Below, piece by piece: positions 52,603 to 60,650 of a DNA stretch of 64,000 nucleotides. The notes under the pieces were generated by a model that saw only the letters and a program-made list of their open reading frames with translations, had not been told where the DNA came from and did not search any database. The stretch lies in NCBI GenBank assembly GCA_949288455.1, contig CASEKF010000042.1:1-64000 (forward strand). Direction: 5' to 3'. The position numbers were made by a program, and so were the translations under genes. The stretch is from an uncultured bacterium. GTDB lineage: Bacteria > Vulcanimicrobiota > CADAWZ01. How positions within the stretch are numbered: the stretch's first letter is position 1; each line of letters starts with the position of its first letter.

Positions 52603-54616
52603 GTAGTTCCACCTCCCTGGTTGGTATAGAAAATGTGAAAATGGATCCATGGGGCAAATTATCGGCAACCATGATTTCTCCTCCATGCGCATTGACAATA
52701 GATTTGCACAGCGCCAAGCCCAGCCCCATACTGCGGCGGCTGTCCGCAATTTGATTGGACGCGCTGTAAAACATATCGAAAATATGCGGCTTGGCTTGAT
52801 TAGAAATTCCCGGGCCGTTATCTGCGATGGAAATATAAATGTAGTTTCCTTTTTGTTTCCACTTAATATCTATTTCAGATCCCGCTGGAGTATACTTGAT
52901 GGCATTATCGACGATATTAATGATAACCTGAACAATAAGCTTTGCGTCAATTTGGGCCAAAAGGTATTCCTCGCTGTTCTGTACATGCAAACGGTACTCC
53001 GAGCTCTTGCGATTAATATGGCGCAGAGCCTCCGCAACCACCTCGTCAATCAGTTCCGTGGATATATGCAGATTCATTCGTCCTTTTTCCAACCGACTGA
53101 CAGACAGCAGATTTTCCACCAGGTTAATGAGCCACATGGCATCGTCATAGATATCTGTATACATCTGTTTCTTGGTTTGTGCGTCAAATAAATCTCCATT
53201 GGAGAGCAGGTTGCTGGCATTTCCCGAAATAGATGTAAGAGGAGTACGCAGATCATGAGAAATGGAGCGAAGCAGATCGGCTCGAAGCTGTTCATTTTTA
53301 GCCAAAACCGCAGCGGCTTCTTTTTCTTCCAAATTTTTTTGGTTTTCCAGAGCAAGTGCAGATTCGCCTAAAACAGAAAGAAGAATACTTGTTTCAAAGG
53401 AATCCAGCGGCTTATCGGATGAGGCAATGCCCACGACTCCATAAATCTGCTTTCCCGTCCGTATCGACAGATAGGTACAGCAGGAATCTGAAAGGTTTTC
53501 CGTTCCGGCTCCCGCCCGTTCGTTGTTTGTGATCACCCACTGGACTACTTCGCGCTCCTTCTCTGAGATATAACGCTCCGGAGAAGCCGTACTGTTAGCA
53601 AGAAAGATTTCCGGCATCACAGGTTTTTCCTCCTGTATACGGTAGGCAATAATATCCCGTTGGAATATTTTTAATAACTGCTTTGCTGTTACTGAAATGA
53701 TTTCTTCCTGTGTCCGAGCCTTTTGAAGATTCTGATTAGTTTCAAGAAGAAGCTTCGTACGCCAGGCCACCTGGGCTGAGCGTTTGGCATGGGACTTAAG
53801 TTTGGATGCTAACGAACCCGTAAGCAGTGAAGCCAGGAACATGACAAAAAATGTAACCGGATAGCCGCTGTCATAGGCGTGCAGAGAAAATCTGGGTTCC
53901 GTAAAAAATAAATTGAACGTAAGCACGCTGGCTAATGAAGCGATAAAACTGCAAACGGAACTCTTTGTGGATATGGAAACCAGCATAACGCCCAAAATAT
54001 AAAGCGTAATAATGTTGGCTTCCGTAAAGCCTAAATGATAAAACAAAAATCCGATAACCGTAGCTAAAACAAGGAGCAACGCGATTTTTAACAAATCAAG
54101 AATTGACAAGGTCGGAAGACGTATGATTTCTCGATGCTTTGCGGCAAATCGATCGTTTGTTCCATTATCTGGAATGATGTGAATGTCAAGTTCCGGGATC
54201 AGCTTAATAAGCCGATCGGTTAAGTATGGCTTCCGGAACGGCATGCGATGCGATATCCCGCTCTGCCCAAGCACAATTTTCGTGACCCCAGACAGGCGCG
54301 AGAATTCTGCGATTTGATACGCAATATCATCGCCATAAATGGTTTCGAAGGATGCCCCCAGTTGCTGCGCCAGATGAATATTGTTCTGGAGTCGTTCTTT
54401 ATCCGTCTGGGATATCCGCTGAAATTCTTTCGTTTCCACAAAGAGAGCAGTCAATCCGCAGCGGAAAGCGCTTGCCATCCGTACTGCTGTGCGTATAATT
54501 TTCTCATTGGAAGGAGCGGAAGAAAGGCATACCAGAATATGCTCGTGCGTACGGTATCCCATCCTGTTCTGGGAACTGTGGGCATATAAATCCGCTCTGT
54601 CTGTACAACGCCGCAA
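52595..54616 (-). CDS. kdpD: N-terminally truncated KdpD sensor kinase
   Basis: 673 residues from TTG 54616. The N-terminal KdpD domain with its Walker motif (about 220 residues) is missing; the protein begins in the UspA-like domain (EHILVCLSSAPSNEKIIR), then has four membrane helices near 190-280, a GAF-like region, and an intact kinase: SISHDLRTPLTSI (H-box), NAIKYTPAGS (N-box) and ADNGPGI (G-box). In-frame codons Ala-Leu-Gln-Glu-Val-Ala just upstream still match full KdpD, behind a TAA at 54643, so the gene was cut there. The codons CAG GAG GTC now form an AGGAGG ribosome binding site five bases before TTG. It is coupled to kdpE and could still signal. Confidence 0.9.
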   Translation of the reverse strand: MRRCTDRADLYAHSSQNRMGYRTHEHILVCLSSAPSNEKIIRTAVRMASAFRCGLTALFVETKEFQRISQTDKERLQNNIHLAQQLGASFETIYGDDIAYQIAEFSRLSGVTKIVLGQSGISHRMPFRKPYLTDRLIKLIPELDIHIIPDNGTNDRFAAKHREIIRLPTLSILDLLKIALLLVLATVIGFLFYHLGFTEANIITLYILGVMLVSISTKSSVCSFIASLASVLTFNLFFTEPRFSLHAYDSGYPVTFFVMFLASLLTGSLASKLKSHAKRSAQVAWRTKLLLETNQNLQKARTQEEIISVTAKQLLKIFQRDIIAYRIQEEKPVMPEIFLANSTASPERYISEKEREVVQWVITNNERAGAGTENLSDSCCTYLSIRTGKQIYGVVGIASSDKPLDSFETSILLSVLGESALALENQKNLEEKEAAAVLAKNEQLRADLLRSISHDLRTPLTSISGNASNLLSNGDLFDAQTKKQMYTDIYDDAMWLINLVENLLSVSRLEKGRMNLHISTELIDEVVAEALRHINRKSSEYRLHVQNSEEYLLAQIDAKLIVQVIINIVDNAIKYTPAGSEIDIKWKQKGNYIYISIADNGPGISNQAKPHIFDMFYSASNQIADSRRSMGLGLALCKSIVNAHGGEIMVADNLPHGSIFTFSIPTREVELHE

Positions 54617-55611
54617 CGCGACCTCCTGCAGTGCGCTTAATTAGTGTATAGTCGGAAAGCAACCCGCTCTTATTCCGATCAAGCATACGCTGACGCAATC
54701 TTTCCGACGCAATATAAATAAACTCTATTTTCAGCCGACAATTTAGTTTTGATGCCGCCATTCGCAGAAAAGCAAGCAAATGATTACATCTATTACCGCC
54801 TGTTTGGACGTTTCGGTTATCTTCGACATTGAATGGTTTGTGTCGCTCTGGAAAACAATTGGCAAAAATGGTGAGTCTACTTGCAGGCTGCTTAGAACGT
54901 GCGCCTCTACTTACTATATCTTCCTTTTCAAGCAAATGTATTATAGCATGATTTTACGCTCTCTGTCCACGGAAGTGACGAATAAATGACAGTAGCAAAT
55001 TTTGGTTATCGCTGTTTTTCCATATTTGCCTGAGTCGTTGTTTCGTTTGCGCACTCCGATTGAAAAAGCTCGTTTTTCCCCCGCGCCGAAAAATCGCGAA
55101 AGCGCCCGACTATTGTAATCGGAACGCAGCGAATGACGGCTCCGCAAAGTGTGTTTTTACGACCAAGACCAAAATATTTTTTCATCATATACAGCTAAAT
55201 AAAAAGGCTAGTGAAAATGCGATAATTGCCGTACAGATACGGAGTTTGCAAAATCCCATAAAACTCGTGACGCAACGTAAATTTTTCAATTGAGGTGTCC
55301 ATAATGGTTTTAAACGAGAGACGCTTTTTAAACGTAATCGACATATTTGTGTTATCTTTATGGCCCGATGATAACATACGGAATTAAAACCTGGAAAAAG
55401 ATTGAATATATGACATCAGTGTTTTCTGCATTGCATATAAGCGCAAACCGGCTGAACAGAAAAACAACCGAAAGATCAATTCTTTTAAGAACCGCTAAAC
55501 TGACAAATGCCACTTGCTCCGGTTTGGAGACCATTTGCAGACGCCTATTAATTATTCGTTCAGATTCAGACAGGGGCAGATGTTTTTTAACGATTGAGGG
55601 AACAGCGCCCC
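54617..55611. other. 995-bp stretch without a supported gene
   Basis: Between kdpC and the truncated kdpD. Several short readings exist on both strands, none with a ribosome binding site plus recognisable family. A reading of 143 codons on the minus strand (54935-54504) runs into the kdpD start in another frame and is not convincing. The missing N-terminal kdpD part is not found here. Composition falls from island-like to A/T-rich and back. Confidence 0.6.
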
Positions 55612-56286
55612 TTATTTGTCCTTATTCTCCAGAAGGCCCATTGCCTCGGCAATATCTAAATTTACGCCGATAACATTGACGGTTTCTTCGCCGAAAACAC
55701 CTAAAAATTTACCTTTTGTGTTATCCTGAACGATCTGTTCCAGTTTTTCCACTCTCAGACCGGAAGAAGCCGCCAACGCAGGAATTTGAATACGGGCAGA
55801 CGCAGGGGTAATGTGCGGATCCAGTCCGGAACCGGAAGCGGTCATCAAATCAGCGGGAATATTTTCCCGCTTTACGTCTGGATTAGCTTCCAAAAACGAT
55901 TGGATGTCAGCTTCGACCCGTTCGGCCAATTCCGGATTGGAAGGCGCATAGTTGTTGGAACCTGAGCTGAGTCCGGCAAACCTGCTGCCGTCATTGTAGT
56001 ATTTATTGCCCTGTTCATCCTCATAATAGGTGTTATAGTTGTAAGCCGAGGGGCGACCTTTCATGAAATAGGGCTCGGTGAAATCCTGCCCTATATATGC
56101 TGACCCCACTGCCTGTCCGTTTATATAGATCAGGCTGCCATTGGCTTGACTGGGGAAAAGCACCATGGAAATGCCGCTGAGCAATACGGGAAATACAAAA
56201 CCGCAGAGCAGCAACAGTATCAATGTTACTACCAAAGACTGACGCAAACCGTGCAGAAATGCGTTTTTGTTTGTTGGTTCGTTCAT
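55612..56286 (-). CDS. kdpC: Potassium-transporting ATPase subunit C
   Basis: 224 residues. One N-terminal membrane helix (SLVVTLILLLLCGFVFPVLL), then the family blocks GQAVGSAYIGQDFTEPYFMKGRPSAYNYN, LMTASGSGLDPHITPASA and KFLGVFGEETVNVIGVNLDI. KdpC is the single-helix subunit that contacts KdpB and raises nucleotide affinity. It starts 14 bases after kdpB. Confidence 0.96.
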   Translation of the reverse strand: MNEPTNKNAFLHGLRQSLVVTLILLLLCGFVFPVLLSGISMVLFPSQANGSLIYINGQAVGSAYIGQDFTEPYFMKGRPSAYNYNTYYEDEQGNKYYNDGSRFAGLSSGSNNYAPSNPELAERVEADIQSFLEANPDVKRENIPADLMTASGSGLDPHITPASARIQIPALAASSGLRVEKLEQIVQDNTKGKFLGVFGEETVNVIGVNLDIAEAMGLLENKDK

Positions 56287-56300
56287 AATAAGAGACCTCC

Positions 56301-58352
56301 TTAGATACCGATTGCTGTCAGTATGGGAGCAATGATAGTATCAATGATTTTGATTCCGATAAAGGGAGTGATGACTCCGCCAAGGCCATAGATCATCATA
56401 TTTCGAGCCAATATTTTTTCAGAAGACATAGGACGGTATTTAACGCCTTTCATCGCCAGAGGGATCAAGCAGGGAATGATTATCGCGTTAAAGATCAATG
56501 CGGACAGGATCGCGCTGTTTTGTGTGCTCAGCTGCATGATATTCAAAACCCCCACTTGAGGAATAATTGCCATAAACATAGCAGGAATAATCGCAAAATA
56601 CTTTGCAATATCATTTGCTATGGAGAAGGTGGTAAGAGAGCCGCGGGTGATGAGCAGCTGTTTGCCGATTTCCACTACCTCCAGGATCTTGGTGGGGTCA
56701 GAGTCCAGATCCACCATATTGGCGGCTTCCTTAGCCGCGGTAGTGCCGGAATTCATGGCAAGGCCTACGTTTGCCTGGGCAAGAGCGGGAGCGTCGTTGG
56801 TGCCATCTCCGGTCATGGCAACGATTTTCCCTTCTGCTTGCTCCTTTTTGATGACGCTGATCTTATCTTCCGGCTTACACTCGGCAATAAAGCCGTCCAC
56901 GCCGGCCTCTTTGGCGATGGTGGCTGCGGTCAGGGGATTATCGCCTGTACACATAATGGTCTTGATGCCGATCGCGCGCAGACGTTCAAAACGTTCTACC
57001 ATGCCGGGCTTTACGGTGTCTTTCAAATAAATAACGCCAAGAGCCTGATTGTTTTGGCATACAACCAGAGGGGTTCCCCCAAGCGAAGAAACCGTCTCTA
57101 CATGGGCATGCAGATCAGCGGGTACTTTTCCGCCCTGAGACGTAACATATTGCTCAATAGCGTCCGAGGCTCCTTTACGAACCTTGGTGCCATCAGGTAG
57201 ATCCACGCCGCTCATGCGAGTTTGGGCTGTAAATTCCATAAAGGAAGAGCCCGGAATCTCCTCGCTGTTGTCGCCCAGACTGCGTGCCAGTTCCAGAGTG
57301 GATTTACCCTCGGGAGTTTCATCATGAAGACTGGTCAGAGCCGCACAGCGGATAAGGTCGCTGCGGTTTACCCCTTTTACGGGGAAAAAATCAGCGGCCA
57401 GACGGTTCCCGAAGGTAATGGTGCCGGTCTTATCCAAAATCATAGTGTCCACATCGCCGCAGGCTTCAACCGCTTTACCGGACATAGCGAATACATTAAA
57501 ACGGTTTACTCGGTCAATGCCGGCAATGCCGATGGCGGAAAGAAGACCGCCGATGGTGGTAGGGATCAGACAAACCATCAGAGCGATCAAGGTGGACACT
57601 GGCAGCTGAATTCCGCAATACATTCCAATAGGGTACAAGGTGACAATAACAATCAGGAAAATAATTGTCAGGGAAATGAGAAGCGTATTTAAAGCGATTT
57701 CGTTGGGAGTTTTTTTTCGAGATGCCCCTTCCACCAGAGCAATCATCCGATTTAAAAAGCTGTTGCCGGGATCAGAGGTGATGCGGATTTTCAGCCAGTC
57801 AGACACCACCGTAGTGCCGCCCGTAACTGAGCTGAAGTCTCCGCCGCTTTCACGAACTACGGGAGCAGACTCTCCGGTGATCGCCGATTCGTCCACTGAC
57901 GCGATACCTTCGATAACCTCTCCGTCTCCGGGAATGATCTCGCCTGCCATTACTATAACGATGTCGTCCTTTTTCAGGTCTCCGGAAGAAACTAGAGTTT
58001 TGTTGCCGTCTCGATCCAACAGATGGGCTTCGGTATTTTTCTGGGTCTTCTTAAGGCTGGCGGCCTGAGCCTTACCACGCCCCTCTGCCACTGATTCTGC
58101 AAAATTAGCAAACAGCACTGTCGCCAGCAGAATGATGGAAACAATCAAATTATACGTTCGCAGGCCGGTATCGCTTTCTCCAAATAGCCCTGGCACAATT
58201 GTCAACGTCAACGTAATAATGAAGCCAATTTCCACTACGAACATGACCGGGTTCTTGAACATATATCGGGGATCCAGTTTTTTTACCGAACCGACGATAG
58301 CCTGTTTTAGGATCTCTGGAGTCAGCAGCTTTTTATTTTTTCTTTTAGTCAT
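56301..58352 (-). CDS. kdpB: Potassium-transporting P-type ATPase subunit B
   Basis: 683 residues, AAGGAGG upstream. P-type ATPase motifs are all intact: TGES ([10 protein letters not shown]), phosphorylation loop DKTGTIT, and [16 protein letters not shown] at the hinge. Membrane segments lie at about 36-80, 215-285 and at the C-terminus 585-683. The protein hydrolyses ATP to power potassium uptake through KdpA. Start 16 bases after kdpA. Confidence 0.98.
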   Translation of the reverse strand: MTKRKNKKLLTPEILKQAIVGSVKKLDPRYMFKNPVMFVVEIGFIITLTLTIVPGLFGESDTGLRTYNLIVSIILLATVLFANFAESVAEGRGKAQAASLKKTQKNTEAHLLDRDGNKTLVSSGDLKKDDIVIVMAGEIIPGDGEVIEGIASVDESAITGESAPVVRESGGDFSSVTGGTTVVSDWLKIRITSDPGNSFLNRMIALVEGASRKKTPNEIALNTLLISLTIIFLIVIVTLYPIGMYCGIQLPVSTLIALMVCLIPTTIGGLLSAIGIAGIDRVNRFNVFAMSGKAVEACGDVDTMILDKTGTITFGNRLAADFFPVKGVNRSDLIRCAALTSLHDETPEGKSTLELARSLGDNSEEIPGSSFMEFTAQTRMSGVDLPDGTKVRKGASDAIEQYVTSQGGKVPADLHAHVETVSSLGGTPLVVCQNNQALGVIYLKDTVKPGMVERFERLRAIGIKTIMCTGDNPLTAATIAKEAGVDGFIAECKPEDKISVIKKEQAEGKIVAMTGDGTNDAPALAQANVGLAMNSGTTAAKEAANMVDLDSDPTKILEVVEIGKQLLITRGSLTTFSIANDIAKYFAIIPAMFMAIIPQVGVLNIMQLSTQNSAILSALIFNAIIIPCLIPLAMKGVKYRPMSSEKILARNMMIYGLGGVITPFIGIKIIDTIIAPILTAIGI

Positions 58353-58368
58353 AGTACGAAAATCCTCC

Positions 58369-60126
58369 TTAGCCCAAAAGGGTCAGATGTTCAGCAATGG
58401 GGCCCAGTACCAGCGCAGGGAAGAAGGTCAGAGCGGCAAAGATGTACACCACGAACACAAGAATTACGGCAAAACCGACAGATCCGGTACTCAGCGTGCC
58501 GGTAGACTCGTTTACATAATTTTTTTTCATTAGCGAGCCTGCGATAGCCAATTGAATCACGATAGGCAGATACCGTCCCAGGAACATGACAATGCCGGTT
58601 GTAATATTCCAGAAATAGGTATTATCTGCCAATCCTTCAAATCCGGATCCGTTATTTGCTGCGGAAGAGGCGTATTCATACAACACTTGGCTCAAGCCAT
58701 GAAAGCCGGGATTGGTAATGCCGGCTTGTCCCGCGGCCGTAGCCACTGCCAGTGCGGAGAAAGCCAGAATCAACAGAGGATGAATCATGATGGCCAATGC
58801 GGTAAGCTTCATCTCTCGGCCTTCGATTTTCTTGCCAAGATATTCGGGTGTACGTCCTACCATTAACCCGCAAATGAATACCGCCAGGATAGCGTACAAA
58901 ATCATATTCATCAGGCCTACGCCTTTGCCGCCAAAGACACAGTTGAGCATCATGTGCAGCATCGGAACCATACCTCCCAGTGGCGTCAGCGTGTCATGCA
59001 TATTGTTGACCGTACCTGTTGTGAAAGATGTAGTTACCGTGGTAAAGAGGGCGGATTGGGCGATGCCGAAGCGCACCTCCTTGCCTTCCATATTGCCTTC
59101 AGACTGGTTGAGGCCAAGCTCAGCCAGAACCGGATTACCCTGCTGTTCTGCTCGGAAGCAAAGACTCAGGCCTGCCAGGAACAAAATTCCCATGCCCAAA
59201 AAGATGCTCCGTCCTTCTTTGCCGAATATTCTGGCAGTGATTCCTTCCCGACGAACAGGCGCGTTTCCCGGGGAGTTGCTCTCCTGATACCGGAGACGTC
59301 CGTCACTTAGCATCTTCCCAAAGGTAATGACGCAGGCGCCAGGCAACAGCATCATGGAATACAACTCGATCAGATTGGACAGGATTGTAGGATTCTCCAT
59401 AGGGGTAGCGGAATTGCCGCCAAAAAAGCCGCCGCCATTGGTACCCAGATGCTTAATAATTTCAAGCGCCGCTACGGGACCCATCGCCAGGACTTGGAAG
59501 GTCCCCTCCATTGTTTGCACCACCACATTTTTCGAAAAGTTTTGAGGCACGCCCTGCCATACCAGCAACAATCCTCCTATCAGAGAGAAAGGCAGCAGTA
59601 CTCGGGTAGTAATACGAACCAGATCGGCAAAAAAGTTTCCCACATTGTCCTTTGTCTTTCCGGCCAGCCCGCGGATAAAAGCCATGCAGGCGGAGTAACC
59701 GCTGGCCGCAGAAACAAACATCATAAAGATAATGACCAGCATCTGAGACAGATAGCTCAAACCGCTTTCACCAGAGTAGTGCTGCAGATTGGTATTGGTC
59801 ATAAAACTTATAATGGTATTGAAAGCCAGCGTGGGTTCCATTCCCTCAATACTATTGGGATTAAAGAGCGGGATGCTCTGGATACGGAGAAGAATGTAAC
59901 CAATGGCGGTCATTACCGCATTTGTGCCAATAAGGGCCATGGCGTACTGTTTCCAGTTCATGCCCTTGTGGGGTTCTATTCCGCTTAACTTATAAATCGC
60001 CCCATCTACCCGATCAAATAAGGGATCGGCAAAGGTGCGTTTTTCTGCGGCGATATGATAAAGATACCGCCCTACCGGAATGACAAGGATCAGATAAATG
60101 ATTAATGTCAGAACCAGCTGTATCAT
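58369..60126 (-). CDS. kdpA: Potassium-transporting ATPase subunit A
   Basis: 585 residues from ATG 60126, where AGGAGG lies eight bases upstream and the protein begins [14 protein letters not shown] as in the family; a longer reading to 60219 is not needed. Ten or so hydrophobic segments; family blocks [40 protein letters not shown] and [17 protein letters not shown] form the four pore-loop regions of the potassium channel-like subunit. Ends 16 bases before kdpB. Confidence 0.97.
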   Translation of the reverse strand: MIQLVLTLIIYLILVIPVGRYLYHIAAEKRTFADPLFDRVDGAIYKLSGIEPHKGMNWKQYAMALIGTNAVMTAIGYILLRIQSIPLFNPNSIEGMEPTLAFNTIISFMTNTNLQHYSGESGLSYLSQMLVIIFMMFVSAASGYSACMAFIRGLAGKTKDNVGNFFADLVRITTRVLLPFSLIGGLLLVWQGVPQNFSKNVVVQTMEGTFQVLAMGPVAALEIIKHLGTNGGGFFGGNSATPMENPTILSNLIELYSMMLLPGACVITFGKMLSDGRLRYQESNSPGNAPVRREGITARIFGKEGRSIFLGMGILFLAGLSLCFRAEQQGNPVLAELGLNQSEGNMEGKEVRFGIAQSALFTTVTTSFTTGTVNNMHDTLTPLGGMVPMLHMMLNCVFGGKGVGLMNMILYAILAVFICGLMVGRTPEYLGKKIEGREMKLTALAIMIHPLLILAFSALAVATAAGQAGITNPGFHGLSQVLYEYASSAANNGSGFEGLADNTYFWNITTGIVMFLGRYLPIVIQLAIAGSLMKKNYVNESTGTLSTGSVGFAVILVFVVYIFAALTFFPALVLGPIAEHLTLLG

Positions 60127-60160
60127 ATGAAAGTCCTCCTGTACTGTTGTGTCCTCGACA

Positions 60161-60238
60161 TTAAAATCGCTCCGGATGTACCAAGGCGTATAGCAGATAT
60201 CCGCCCACCAGCAAAACAATAATTCCGAGCAAAATCAT
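60161..60238 (-). CDS. kdpF: Potassium-transporting ATPase subunit F
   Basis: 25 residues: MILLGIIVLLVGGYLLYALV followed by HPERF, one hydrophobic helix. TAGGAG lies nine bases upstream. The usual small peptide that stabilises KdpABC, ending a few bases before kdpA. Confidence 0.93.
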   Translation of the reverse strand: MILLGIIVLLVGGYLLYALVHPERF

Positions 60239-60260
60239 ACTTTTCAACTCCTACTTTTTA

Positions 60261-60359
60261 TTATTCTTGTGAATTTACCTGCCGCTGGCACCAATTCGCA
60301 AACGTCCAGACAAGGCCAAAAGCAACCGACAGGATTCCCGCCGTCAAACAATCCATCAT
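60261..60359 (-). CDS. Small membrane peptide before kdpF
   Basis: 32 residues starting MMDCLTAGILSVAFGLVWTF, one hydrophobic helix and a hydrophilic tail NWCQRQVNSQE. GAAAGGAG is well placed seven bases upstream, and 22 bases separate it from kdpF. Short peptides are found at this place in several kdp clusters; no function known to me. It is likely a real gene of the operon. Confidence 0.75.
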   Translation of the reverse strand: MMDCLTAGILSVAFGLVWTFANWCQRQVNSQE

Positions 60360-60410
60360 ATTCGGGCTCCTTTCATTGATATAATTGATATAAATGATAC
60401 CATTGCCGCA

Positions 60411-60439
60411 TATGTAATGTGCTCAACGATAATCGTCAA
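60411..60439 (-). promoter_or_regulatory. Candidate kdp operon promoter
   Basis: On the minus strand TTGACG (60439-60434), 17-bp spacer, TACATA (60416-60411), about 50 bp before the first small gene. Repeats of CGTTGA and AACGTTAT in 60420-60470 could be part of a KdpE site. The 291-bp gap to kdpD holds nothing else clear. Confidence 0.45.
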
Positions 60440-60650
60440 CGTATATTCCCCGATGATAACGTTGATTATAACTATGCGAAACGACATATACTTGCCGCAA
60501 GATCTTTATTCTTTCGCAGTTGACAGGCAAGTGATATATGCAATCTCTCTTTTGAGCTTATAGCATACCACAATCTGTAATAAGCGGGGATTAAGGAAGA
60601 TAACGGGATATTAACAGGAGATTAATATTTTCCCATTTTATTTCAGCAAA

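Noticed and set aside
52603-52749. 49-residue extension of KdpE
   Set aside because: It lies inside the end of kdpD in another frame; the receiver domain begins right after ATG 52602.
54504-54935. 143-codon minus-strand reading before the truncated kdpD
   Set aside because: Its end overlaps kdpD in another frame; the upstream part resembles nothing I know and lacks a good start. It is not the missing KdpD domain.
55006-55293. Short readings on both strands in the kdpC-kdpD gap
   Set aside because: Overlapping readings in several frames with no ribosome binding sites; typical of non-coding DNA.
55347-55673. 108-codon plus-strand reading overlapping the 3' end of kdpC
   Set aside because: Its last part is antisense to kdpC and the rest has no recognisable domain.
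60127-60219. 31-residue N-terminal extension of KdpA
   Set aside because: It runs over kdpF and has no ribosome binding site, whereas ATG 60126 has AGGAGG and fits the family start.
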